From: Rotaria macrura
Lineage: Eukaryota; Rotifera; Eurotatoria; Philodinida; Philodinidae
Length of the DNA stretch: 64,000 nucleotides
Direction: 5' to 3'
Assembly (NCBI GenBank): GCA_900239685.1
Contig: OENT01000036.1
Location: forward strand, 124,001-188,000
How positions within the stretch are numbered: the first letter of the stretch is position 1; every line of letters begins with the position of its first letter. Under the pieces are notes generated by a model, which was not told the origin of the DNA, ran no database searches, and saw nothing but the letters and a program-made list of their open reading frames with translations. This document shows positions 12,801 through 23,809 of the stretch, one piece after another. The translations under genes were made by a program, and so were the position numbers.

Positions 12801-14941
12801 TTAAACTAAACAGAATCAACGATACACTTTACTTGAAAAGACGTACGAACTCTAATGAGTTTCGCAGATAACTAGAAGAATATTTCAATCCAATTGAAAG
12901 TATGGCGATAGAAACGTACGACTATTTTCTACTTGTTACTTTTTATAATCAGGAAATTGGATGCTAATTAAGTACTCTAAATCTTTCAGTTCTTATATTG
13001 AAATATGAATTTTATAGAAGAATTTCCCGGATAGAGTAATATTTGAAAGCTAATCAAGAGCAGAATAAAATGAAAATGAGAATCTGTAATTTTTCCATAG
13101 AAAAAAATGATATCTACATTGATAATTTTCATATATCATTCACAAATGAACAACCTATCTGTTACGACATGGAGAAGATTTACTCAATGCATAGATATCT
13201 TAGTATGGGAAAGTCATGATTTTGATCGTATGAATTCTATTGAACTATAAATAGATCTCATCAACCATAGTATTCATGATGATGATCTTGATTATTTAGG
13301 TAATGATGCTTTAAATTTTACTTGACAGGCTTTTCCTTTTTTTGTCATTTCGTTTGTCGATCAAAATTAATATACTACAATTGAATTAGTCGTAGAAAAT
13401 ATACAGATGATATCTTTTGTCATTTCCATTAATCTATTAGTTGTGCTAATGAAAATTTTTTCAAAATAAACGATGGCATTAAATTCGAATGAAATTTTCA
13501 TTACGACACGTCCACATGAATGATAATAAAAAATTGAATTATTTTTCTAACTAAATAATCCTTCTTCTTAATAAAGAAAGAAAAATTTCGAAAGATTTTT
13601 CTTTTAGAAATCTATCAATAATTGAAAACTTAGAAAAGAAAACTATCGGCTTTGATTCTGCTAGATTAGATGCATAAAATACAATGACAGAATAAAATGA
13701 CTCTATCAGATAGAAAGAAAAGAAAAACAACTAAATTTATGCATGAATGAGTAGAAACATGTTTTCGCTGAGACAAGAAAAATTATTTTGCATTTGACAA
13801 CAGTTTCTTCTTCTTCTTCTTCTTTCAAATTAAAAATACATGTTTATATTGCTAATTATTTATTCTATTAATAAATAAAATAATTAAGTGCGTATCTAGA
13901 CAGTAAAAAAACTTATTCTCAATAGGAAATAATCTAAACAGGTATACATACCGTCAAATTGCCTCGAGATGCACATGCAACCGGATGCAGATAGTTTAAC
14001 AGCGTAATTGAATAGTGTTTCAACACCGGAAAGTAATTGAATATCATATAAAGATGGTGTATCATGTTTTGATTTGAAATTAGACTTCTCATTTAGAATG
14101 CTAACAAATAAATCTGCCAAACTTGTATATACATCATTCCATTCAAGATTTTCACGTATGCTGACATCATATGTTGAAACTGTTCGTGATAATATATTTG
14201 AAAACTCTTCATCAGGATCTTTTAGTTTATAAGCCGGTGGCGATAATTTATCATCTAATAAATACCATCTTTCAAGTAATTTAACATCTAATCGAAAACA
14301 AATTCAATTTCATACATGGGAATAATGAATAGAACAATTGTTTTCAGGACATTTTACCTTTGTTTAAATCGGCAGCAGCATTTTTTATATTGTTAAAATC
14401 TGTTGTTGATAATTCAACAGGTAAAACAATAGATCCATATTTATTTCCAAGAAATGCCTTCAAAGAGATGATCAAAATAGATGTACAATATTTATTTAGT
14501 TTTCTTTCGTGCTCGTAAAAGTAAATCTTACTAATAGAAATAGACCAGTTGATGTTCGATAAGCATCATCAAGTTCTTTCATATACCGTAAAACATGATA
14601 TGGATTTCGTGATAAATCAAGGTCCCAATTCAGATTACAATCAACGAAATTAACATAAATACCTTGCATTAAAAAATATTGTTGTAATCTTGGTAACGTT
14701 TCTGTCATTAGAACGCCACGTTCAACGTCGAATTCTAAATACAATAGTAATTATTATTATGATTAGTTTATTATCATACTGTCTTCATGTCTTTACCGTC
14801 TTTATTTGATACAATAAGAATTTTGATTTGATTCCAAATCAATTTCGGAAAATGAGTACCATGAAATAATATTTTACCTTGTAGTACATTCGCATAGGCA
14901 TCTGTATTGCTGTTGCTGTTATTTAAATGACCAGACACCAT
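3882..14941 (-). CDS. NACHT and WD-repeat protein, NWD1/NWD2-like STAND ATPase
   Basis: About 1,552 residues if a 36-nt intron is accepted in exon 9. Exons: 14941-14797, 14734-14532, 14457-14358, 14287-13952, 11781-10925, 10010-9638, 9562-9360, 9304-8993, 7227-6555 (with intron 7082-7047), 6497-6374, 6302-6115, 5375-4990, 4933-4619, 4550-4431, 4368-4295, 4223-4058, 4001-3882. All junctions keep frame. The N-terminus (VSNKD, ERGVL, LGNKYG) is the DUF4062-like region of NWD proteins. A NACHT P-loop GGRASGKT lies near residue 428 and a Walker B IVIMIDGIEE near 515. The last ~530 residues form about 12-13 WD repeats, e.g. SASRDQTIKRW and SGNGDNVLKLWS, enough for two propellers. Length matches vertebrate NWD1 (about 1,560). 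Such STAND proteins are thought to oligomerise on nucleotide binding; the ligand here is unknown. Start: first ATG continuous with the family strand. The exon 9 acceptor (purine-rich ...AAGAG) is the least certain junction. NWD1 and NWD2 cannot be told apart by eye. Confidence 0.87.
7047..7082 (-). other. Putative 36-nt GT-AG intron, or else an in-frame TGA
   Basis: Read straight through, exon 9 of the NACHT-WD40 gene meets TGA at 7059-7057, with good family-like protein on both sides in the same frame. A segment beginning GTATATC and ending TTGTAG can be removed exactly in frame, turning ...SLDS plus DIDRLKEYTLC into one run. The donor resembles others in this gene (GTATAT at exons 5 and 12). 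If it is not spliced, the gene is a pseudogene or the base is wrong. Confidence 0.5.
11782..13951 (-). other. Long intron of the NACHT-WD40 gene (2.2 kb)
   Basis: Donor follows GAC G (position 13952); acceptor precedes exon 11781. It is strongly AT-rich, with a TTC repeat near 13809-13824. No exon or element was recognised inside. Other long introns of this gene are 8992-7228 (1.8 kb), 10924-10011 (0.9 kb) and 6114-5376 (0.7 kb); in none did I see a recognisable gene. Confidence 0.6.
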
Positions 14942-17900
14942 TCTTGATAGAGAATTGAAGCGTTTTGATTTCTTTTCTCGTGTTGTTAACTATGATACCA
15001 TTTCCCGGTCACGTTTGAAACTATGAAAAAAAATAGTCGGAAAACAAAACGTGATTTTGAAGTATTGTCAAATGGTATTCAAAATATCAATCCAAGTCAC
15101 ACAAAAAGAGTACTATACATATATGAGTAAAGAATCTAGTAAATTTTGGGAACTTCTTCTTTTTCTCAAGTTTTGATGTAAAAAAAGCAGTAAAATATGA
15201 AATAATGATGTCATTCTTCTATTTTGATATTTCCTAGCCGTTGCTTTCTCTCTCTCTCTCTTTAAGCTTGCTGTGGAGATTGACATCATTTTCTTTTTTT
15301 AGTTGAATGTATCTGACAGATCCCGAGTGTATCATTAATCAAGATGCCACCAAAGAACACCATGACAATGTGTCACTTCTACATGTATGGGCGGAAATGA
15401 AGAGAAAAAATCCGGTAACGGAAAAAAAACGAATTTGTTTATATCTGTCGACATGAATAATAGTTGTTATTGTTGTGATGATAGATTGTTAATTGTGTAT
15501 TTTTTCTCATGTTTTTATTAACTTTACTCAATCAAGCAATTTCGTTTTTTCTTTCTCCCAATAAACATATAGCAGGTCTCAAGGGAGTCTAAAAGCTTTC
15601 CTCTAAATTGTAAGTTATATACTCGAGTGTGTCTTACGTACGATGAGGACGTAACACAAATTTAACGGAAAGTTAATCATGAAGCTATTGAACATGGTAG
15701 TATATGAATACTGAAAGCCGGGCTTATTTGAGCATATATTGTTTCTCGCACGTTTCTAACATCGCTTATTTGTCTCTCGTCTTCCTTACACTGGCGTATC
15801 TCTCTTTCCCCTTCACCATGGTCGGCCTTTGTCGCTCCCTTTCTTCCTATTATTAACATCTCTAGAACACAGTTGATAAGTAGCAGCAACATAAGCTCTA
15901 ACTTGAAGACAAAGTAGACGTTTTTATCCCGTATTTGAGTCGCATCCAACATTTTTTTTTCTTCCAGTTCTTCTCTCTTTCTCGCCCGTTTCTCCTAGCG
16001 TCGACAAGCAGAACGGTATTAGTTACCAACATGCACATTGATGTTGTCAACATATAGCAACAGGAAAGTTCAAATGCTTAATACCTCTTGTCAACTTCAT
16101 ACAATAAATTAACGAAAATCGATAGTACTTATCTCAAAATATGTTTCTTATATTGTTTTAGTTCTCGATCAAAACTTGCATAGTGTACTAGAGTGTGTTT
16201 ATGAAATCAAGAGAAAGAATATTTCTCGACTACTTAACTCGCTTCTGTCCATCTGATGGATGAAAATCGAATATAATGGAATATAGATACAATACTATGA
16301 CTTAATTATGTACGTTTTTTAAAGAATTATTGTCGTTGCTACTGCAGCAACGATTAATAATGCTTAATTCTACCAAGCATAGAGAAAAAAGAATAGAAAT
16401 TTAATTATCATACTAAAAGAAAAAATCATCCATATTTATTTTACGTCATTCAGTTCGGAAATAATAAGACGGTTTGGTTCGTTGGCATATATATATAATG
16501 AAACTGGAAGGCAGAATGAATCAAATTGTCGCAGCAAGAACGAGTTTCGTATAACATATATCTAACACAGGATTTTCTTAAAGTGCATCAATACATATTC
16601 TGAAAGAATATTCTAGTCTATATAACACGCGCAGCACGTTCTTACTCTTTTCGTTGATTAGTATGATTGTTAAAAATAACAATCATTATACATTCTTTTT
16701 GCTGGTCTGCATTTAAATTCGGATACCGCAGAAGCTAATCGAGTGTAATCAAGATCAAGATAGTATGAAAAAGATATGAAACAAGATTGATTAAAAATAT
16801 AAAAAAGAAATATGCTTGGCTGTAATTCTTACTTTTATTTTATTTTATTTTTTCAACTATAATAAAAGCGGCTTTGAGTAATAAGATATTCTATAAGATT
16901 TAATGAGAGATGATCTCAAGATCCAGTGTCTTCTTCTTGCAAGAAAGGAGAAAAGAGTAACTTAGTCTAACTGATGATTCATATCACAGCTATTTTTCTT
17001 TCTTTACTGTTGCCTTTATTGATTCATTTTTCATAGGGTATTTAGAAGAAAAAACATAATTTCCAAATTGTTCGCTCTGCATAATAACAATGACAAACAA
17101 CTTCAAATAATATTGATAATTGAATAGATTATTCTTAAATTCTTTAGTTTGTTTGATGCATGAAAAAGAGAAAAACACTTATGTTTAGTTCAAGAAAAAA
17201 CTTCCATTCGGAACAACATGTAGTCAATTTTTATTATCCATAGAATTCTTTTTGAACTCATGTCACAGATGCTAACTTTAATATGCTTTTCTAAGTTGCT
17301 AATTGATAAAATACGCACTTATGAAGAAGAAAGATATTGAAATCTAGTTTCCTATTCGTAAATACACATGAGATTTGACGAGAATAACTCTTGTGTCTGT
17401 CTATAATGAAAAAAAGAAATTACAATAATAATTTACAAGCTCATACGTGTCTGATGTATCTTGAAAAAATAAAATACTGAAAAAGGATAAAAATTTATTT
17501 AAAAAGAACGAACTTTCTTCGTTCTTGACAATACATCTTTTAAATTAAATTATATAGTTTTGCATTGAATACAACATTAGAATAATGGATGAGTTTAATT
17601 TTCTTCAAGGTTATAATTGAAAATGGCGTCATACCATTGGACAATATAGTTGTAACTTTATTTACATAAATTCTGAAAGACAAATAGCTATCAACAGATT
17701 TTATTTGATTGATAGTCTCCACCGAAAGATATTGAATGTATAATGTGTCTTAATTCAGTTAATAATTTTCGAACATGCATCCATTGTTTGTGTGACATGC
17801 ATCGACGTATGTTGTAATACTTAATCATATTATTGCTTGCAATTATTTATTTATTTACTTATTTATTTATTATTATTATTATTGTTATTATCATGATTAC

Positions 17901-20600
17901 TATGTGGAATAAGATCGGATTAATAGAAAAAAAATCATATGCGTAATGTTTTTGAGTTCATATTGTACAAAAGAACTTCTTGTTTTCTTGAATTCATCAT
18001 GTTTAACTAACAGACTTTTTCGAATATCGTTTGGCAAATAAATTACTTGAATTTTTATAGAATAAAATAATAAATTCGATTGAAATTTATTTTCTATTCA
18101 TCTATAAATTAGGTGTTCTTATCTTTTAAAAGAAATGTCAAGAGTCTATTATTCAACATGTAACAACTATATTTATTGTAAATGCATTTTAATTGATGGA
18201 CAACTATAAAATTATGAGGATGTTGTTTTTTCCTTTTTCTAAACAGCTTTTCTAGAAAATCATAGCTCTTTTTTTTCTGGCCTGTAAAGCATGATTAAAA
18301 ATGAGTTGATGAAAACTATGTAAAAATATCATTAGTCTTAATCATAAACTTCTTGTTTCTATGTGGACGAAGATGTGAAAAGAATCAAGATAATCTTTGT
18401 TTTCTTGTAGCTTTAATTATCAACTAAAAGAAATTATTACTTTGTTTTCTTTTTTGAAAATACGAATCAGCTATTCAAATGTTATTAAGTAATCATGAAA
18501 AAAAAATGTAAAACATGCTAATCCAGTTCAGCAAACATGAGAATTATTAATCAAAGAAACACAAGGTTTGCTGTCGATGGTTATCAACGTAGATAGAATC
18601 TATTCTTGTCTCATATCTGCATATTTATATATAAACATTTTGTCTATGTAAGGAAAAAAACAAGTCATCATTGATGTGATAAAAACTGACGAATCGATTA
18701 TCAAGGACATCAAACAATGCGTTCCTAAAAGCAAAACATTTATCTGATCAAGGAGACATCTTTCAACTCCTTCAAAATCATAATCCTTCAAAAACTGAAT
18801 TGACAGACAACGTTACATAGCTTATTATCTGTATATTACAATGTAATTTGTTTTCTTTTCTTTTAGTTCTATTGAGAAAGAAATAAAACGTTAGCTACAG
18901 ATCATTAGAAATTTTAGAGTTACTCAATAATAACACGCCTCCATCGATAATGATATAGTGTAGTCTTTTATTTTATAGAAGAATTTACAATTTTTATTTA
19001 TTTGTTATCTTCAGGCGATACAATAAATTGACTATAGGAACTATTTCATAATATATTAAACTATTGGCTAGATTAGTCATTGCATGAAAATCAAGCACGA
19101 AATAAATTATCTGTTCGAAGAATCTCGATTACCGAGAACAAAAATCATGTCAATTAGTTAACCGGAAAAGTAAAATCAAGAAGCTATAAAAAATTTATTT
19201 GTATACTTATATGTACGTATGTACATGTATATATGTGTGTAAGATTATGAGAAGGACAATCTTAATGGATTCTTTTAAAGTATACAATTCAGAATGTCAA
19301 TGTTTCTGCCTTCTAGGTCTTGACAGATATATTGTTGATGTACGATCTCTGATCTGTACGTCGACATCATCTTCTTTCTATTTATGTACTCTCTTGCCAT
19401 AACGTGTCGAAATAGAGGAATGATGATGTGAAGTATCTAAGAATAGATAGAATAAAGTAATCTGTTGCAATTAGAAACAATAACTAGACTGTATTTTACG
19501 GTAATGTCTATAGAATTTGCAATAGCAGTTTATTTTTCTTAGATAAACTTTCCGGAAAACTAATTTCCAGATCGGTGAAGAACGCATCGTATACTATTCA
19601 TGAACTCTAATGAGCTAAATTTAAAAGTAAACGCTTCAAACTATTATTGAGATCATTAATATGAATTCTGAAAATAGGAAAATTCAATTTTACAAGGTAT
19701 ATGTGTTATTTTGTTTTGACAAAGGTAGATGGAATGTGTCGAGGAACGTCTTAGCAAGAAAGAGTGACTAATAATTTCAAATCTTACCTACTAATTTTAT
19801 CCTGCATTGTTCACAATTCCAACCGTCGTTCTCAGATATTAGTTTATCTTAAACTCGACGAAATTAATTGTTTTTCTTCTACGTTGAAATAATTACCACA
19901 AGCTCAAGTTATACAATTAATAAACAAAAAAAAACGGTTTCTCGCTCGTTTAAACGCTATTGAACTCACTGTGTTGAAGACAAGAAGTTTCTTACAGAAA
20001 ATTCAATTATAACAGATGTACACTAGTTATCAAATGAAAGTATTTGAAAGTTCTTGATTGAAATTAGTTTTCATTTAAAAAAAAAAGCAGAGAGCATTGT
20101 AAATTAATTTCAACATTTATTATTATTTTACTCGAACATTTCTTTGTTTGTTCATACGACCTAATAAAATATTGATCCAAAGAAGTAAAAACTGAAAGAT
20201 CGTCAACTACCACATCAAGTAAATTAAGTATGACATTGTATCTGCATTTATGAATTGGAAAATCTTTCCATAATATCAATGACTCGAATTCGAATGCATG
20301 CAATATTTTTACAAAAGAATACTATAAATAATTATGACGTTGAAATAGTGATCTCTTTTGTTTTTGTACGTATATGCATGACGTATAAAAAGATTGTTTT
20401 CAATCGATTTAACAATATTTTAATAGTACACTATGAAAATAGATTGTATGTTCAGCAAATGGCGAACCAAATGTTTGAAATTTTAATATATTTTTGCTTT
20501 AATTCAATAAACTAGAATACAGTTGATTGTTGTCAAAATACTTGGAAACAAATGTATTTGTAATAGATAAGATATTAGAAGTTGTTTGCTTATTATTATT
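14942..20600. other. Gene-free 5.7 kb interval
   Basis: Lies between the 5' end of the NACHT-WD40 gene and the 3' end of the small membrane-protein gene, so it should hold the former's promoter and the latter's 3' UTR. AT-rich, with a CT run at 15247-15262 and a TTTA/TTA microsatellite at 17843-17890. No open frame here resembles a known family. I see nothing else I can name. Confidence 0.55.
17843..17890. repeat. TTTA/TTA microsatellite
   Basis: Short tandem run of TTTA units passing into TTA units, with a few interruptions. Confidence 0.85.
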
Positions 20601-23108
20601 TTAACAACGAAAAACATGTTCTTCATCATAGGTCAATTCATAGTCGTATTTAGCAAGATGAGCTGCATCATCTTCATTGCATGGTAAAACATTTTTGATC
20701 GAATCAATATAATTGGTAATTTCAAGTAGTATTGTGTCTGCATTATTAGAATCAATGCAAACGCAGTCAGACGTTTCTCTATTATTTTTTATAGATTTAG
20801 GTCGCCAATGAGCTATTGGAATAAAACTTTTGTCTGTTTGATTTTCATCTAATTGATAGAAAAGAAAATTTAATCGGAGATTTTCTTAATAAAGTAAATG
20901 AGGCGTCGAAACATCAAAAATATTCTTAATTAGAAAGCTATTCACCAGTGTAGAATTACTCGTTACAAGATCAGCTCGTTAGCGAGTTAAGAATTTGTCA
21001 GATTATTTCTTTTATAATCTTCAACTTTTCTTCTGTTGCAGAATACAGCTTTCTTCTCCTAAGGTTACGGCGTTACGGTAACATCGCCTGATTTTAGTAT
21101 AAACAAATAATAAGCGTAAGAGAAGAAATTTTTAAATTCAGAAAGATGTAAAAGTCCTCATGTTGCCGTTAGGAAAATGCTTTCAAAAGCATGATAAAAT
21201 AAAAACTAGTCCATGAATTCAGGGTCATGGATTATCCAAAAAAAAAAGCTTTGTCTTACTACTAAAACTCTATTTTGATCGAAAAAATTCTACTGGACGA
21301 CAGCATAGTTCATCGAGTGTCCATAGAAATTTTGCAAGGTTATGAATAAATAAATTCTAATCAGTAAGCGATGACTAATTTTGATTCGCTATTTAAAGAA
21401 AAAAACAACATTCACTGTTTTATTTTGTTTCGTCACGTATGTCAGATTTTGACGCCTATGCGGAAACGCATACTTATTGTTTTGCACCGTTGGAAAAGCT
21501 TCGAAAACAATATGTTGAAAATGAATAGAATAATAGTGGAAACATGAATTCATGGAATATTATCGTGCTCATTCAGTACGATTAATTCCTCATCAGTGAA
21601 TTGTCATTTTGCAAGAATGGAATTTTTCAAACTCTGTAAACTTACGATACATTGAAGATGTACAAATAAAATTATCACGAACAGAAAATGAATATGCATG
21701 TGGTCGTATCACTAATGTCAATAGATTTCTTGAGTTATTCAAGCGAACTATTACTATCTGTGTATGCTATAGTGGATTACATGATCATCGCATTAGGGAT
21801 AGCATGTTTGAACTCTGACTTAGGTTTTCTTATATCTTCATTGTAGTCTTACTGAAAAATTAAGAATATGACGAAGAACAAAGAAATTATTTAAGAAAAC
21901 AAAACCAAGAATCTAATATCTTTGAAAAATATATCCTAGAAATCAAGATGAACTCTGATAAAAATGTTTGGTAACTAAGCACAGATCTTCAGTGGATTTC
22001 TTTTTCTAAATCTATTGATGCAATGAACTTAGGTAGTATATACTAGTGAACCGTCCTAGTTTGTCATGTCCAAATTCAGAATAGACTTTAGCTTATTGAA
22101 TTCTTAATCAATCGATATTTATTCATGTTAAAACTTACCTTTTTTTTCATGAACTAACGTAATATCGTGTGGTTCGACTTTCGTTGATGTCAAAATTGGA
22201 TTTGCGAATTCACCAGTCGATTGTGACTTAGAAGAAGATGTTTTTCGTTTTTTCTTCTTTCGCCTTCGAGATTTCGATCTTCGATTCGGTTTCTTTCTCT
22301 TTCTCGATCGAGACAATCGTTTTCTTTTCGATCTACTTGAACTTCTTTTCTAATTTATGAAAATATTCAATGCTCATCCTCATCAATGTTGAATACGATG
22401 TTTGCTAACATTTACACACGCCAGATACTATTTTCGGTTAGATGCATGCTATTCTTTTCAAATACAGTCTATGAATATTGTTGTAGTATGAAATATTTTC
22501 GAACATTTGAAAAAGAAAGTACATTAACAAATTAAAAAATTTCTTCGACCATGTTAAAAGTATTTGAAATTAACTATTTTACAAAAATAATCATTTTTAC
22601 ATCAAAATTTGTATTCATCTTAACTCTAATAACTAGCCAAGTAATAGGATAAAGAATTATTCATGAGCTCTTCTCACTTCTACAAAATGATTATGTGTAA
22701 TGGCGCTATATATATGTCAAAATTTTTTCTAGTTCATAGATGAATGAAGTTTACTGAAATTTTTGACATTGCCAACAATTAAAATTACTAGCTCGTGTAA
22801 AATTGTTTATGACAATATTCGAATAGGATTAGATTCTGTCACTTGGAAATAATATCTAGCGAGTGAAATGACAAAAAACATCTCGTCTAAGAGTTTGTTT
22901 TCTTCTAATCAATAACTGTGATACAAACTCTTTTTTTTTTCTTTGATCGTTTACGACGACGTCTAGAAGCATTTTCATTCATCGTTGTATCCATAGGCAT
23001 TTTTCTCGTTCTCTTTTGATCGATCCAAATTTTCAATATTAAATATCCAAAAACTATACATGATAAACTTCCAAGAAGAAGAAGTAGCACAATAGCAATG
23101 CCTAACAT
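20601..23108 (-). CDS. Unrecognised single-pass membrane protein with Arg/Lys/Ser-rich segment (212 aa)
   Basis: Three exons, 23108-22929, 22349-22139 and 20848-20601, join in phase (0, then 1) and end at TAA. The ATG is followed at once by a hydrophobic stretch (residues about 2-27, LGIAIVLLLLLGSLSCIVFG), either an uncleaved signal anchor or a signal peptide. A basic run from residue about 50 to 105 follows (RRRRKRSKKKK, SRSRKRKKPNRRSKSRRRKK), then a Ser-rich stretch and a more ordinary, acidic C-terminus ending YDYELTYDEEHVFRC. By the positive-inside rule the basic part should be cytoplasmic. I do not recognise the family and assign no function. The evidence that it is a gene is the pair of good donor/acceptor junctions with matching phase and the coherent domain order. 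Introns are 579 and 1,290 nt. Confidence 0.6.
20849..22138 (-). other. Long intron of the membrane-protein gene
   Basis: Donor GTAAGT after 22139 and acceptor TTAG before 20848. A plus-strand open frame of about 70 codons (21609-21818) lies inside but starts only at TTG and matches nothing I know. I see no transposon structure. Confidence 0.5.
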
Positions 23109-23809
23109 TCATCTACCCGCCTTCTTAACATTCATATAAATCCTGTCAAGTTATTGTCTTGTTTTTTTTTTCAACATAATATCATCAGGAAGCAGAAAAA
23201 AAAACACAAGAAGAAACGAAAAGAAAATTGTTCATATGACCACAACAAGAACAACAGCAAAAGCGAATAGTGAATACATTGATGGATATCCTTTTGTCTG
23301 TTTTATACAACGAATAAAGAAGAGAAAAAAAAGTAATCCACAACAACGGTTATGCAGTTTAAGAGAGAATAAACAAAGGATACAATGAACAAAAAGAAAA
23401 AGAAAAGACAAAGCAACAGCAAACAACTGTTCGATTATGAGAGAATGTTTGAATAAGAGGCAAAAAAAGAAGAGAAAAAGAACGAAGAATTAAGGGAAAT
23501 TCCTGAAGAAAACGCCTTATACAGCTAATACGCTATTTTCATGGAAAATAGCCCAAAATAATAGAGAAAAAGAGAACAAACTTTCATGTATACACAAAAC
23601 AGGAAAAAAAACATCTTTATCGATAAGTTGGTTTGCTAATATGGACAGAAACACATGTGCCATAGCTACACATAACTATATTTTGCATTTTATGTTTGAT
23701 TTTAATCTTTATAATGCCTGTTCTAATAAATACTTGTAGAAAAAGAAAACAAATCTAGACTATATTAGAAAAGAAAACACCAAACCAAAAAAAGTTAGGA
23801 TAAAGTAGA
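23109..23809. other. Spacer between membrane-protein gene and AF10 gene
   Basis: Both neighbours run on the minus strand, so this holds the promoter of the membrane-protein gene and the AF10 3' UTR. A/G-rich on the plus strand (many AAAGAAAAG runs, about 23190-23490). No gene seen. Confidence 0.5.
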
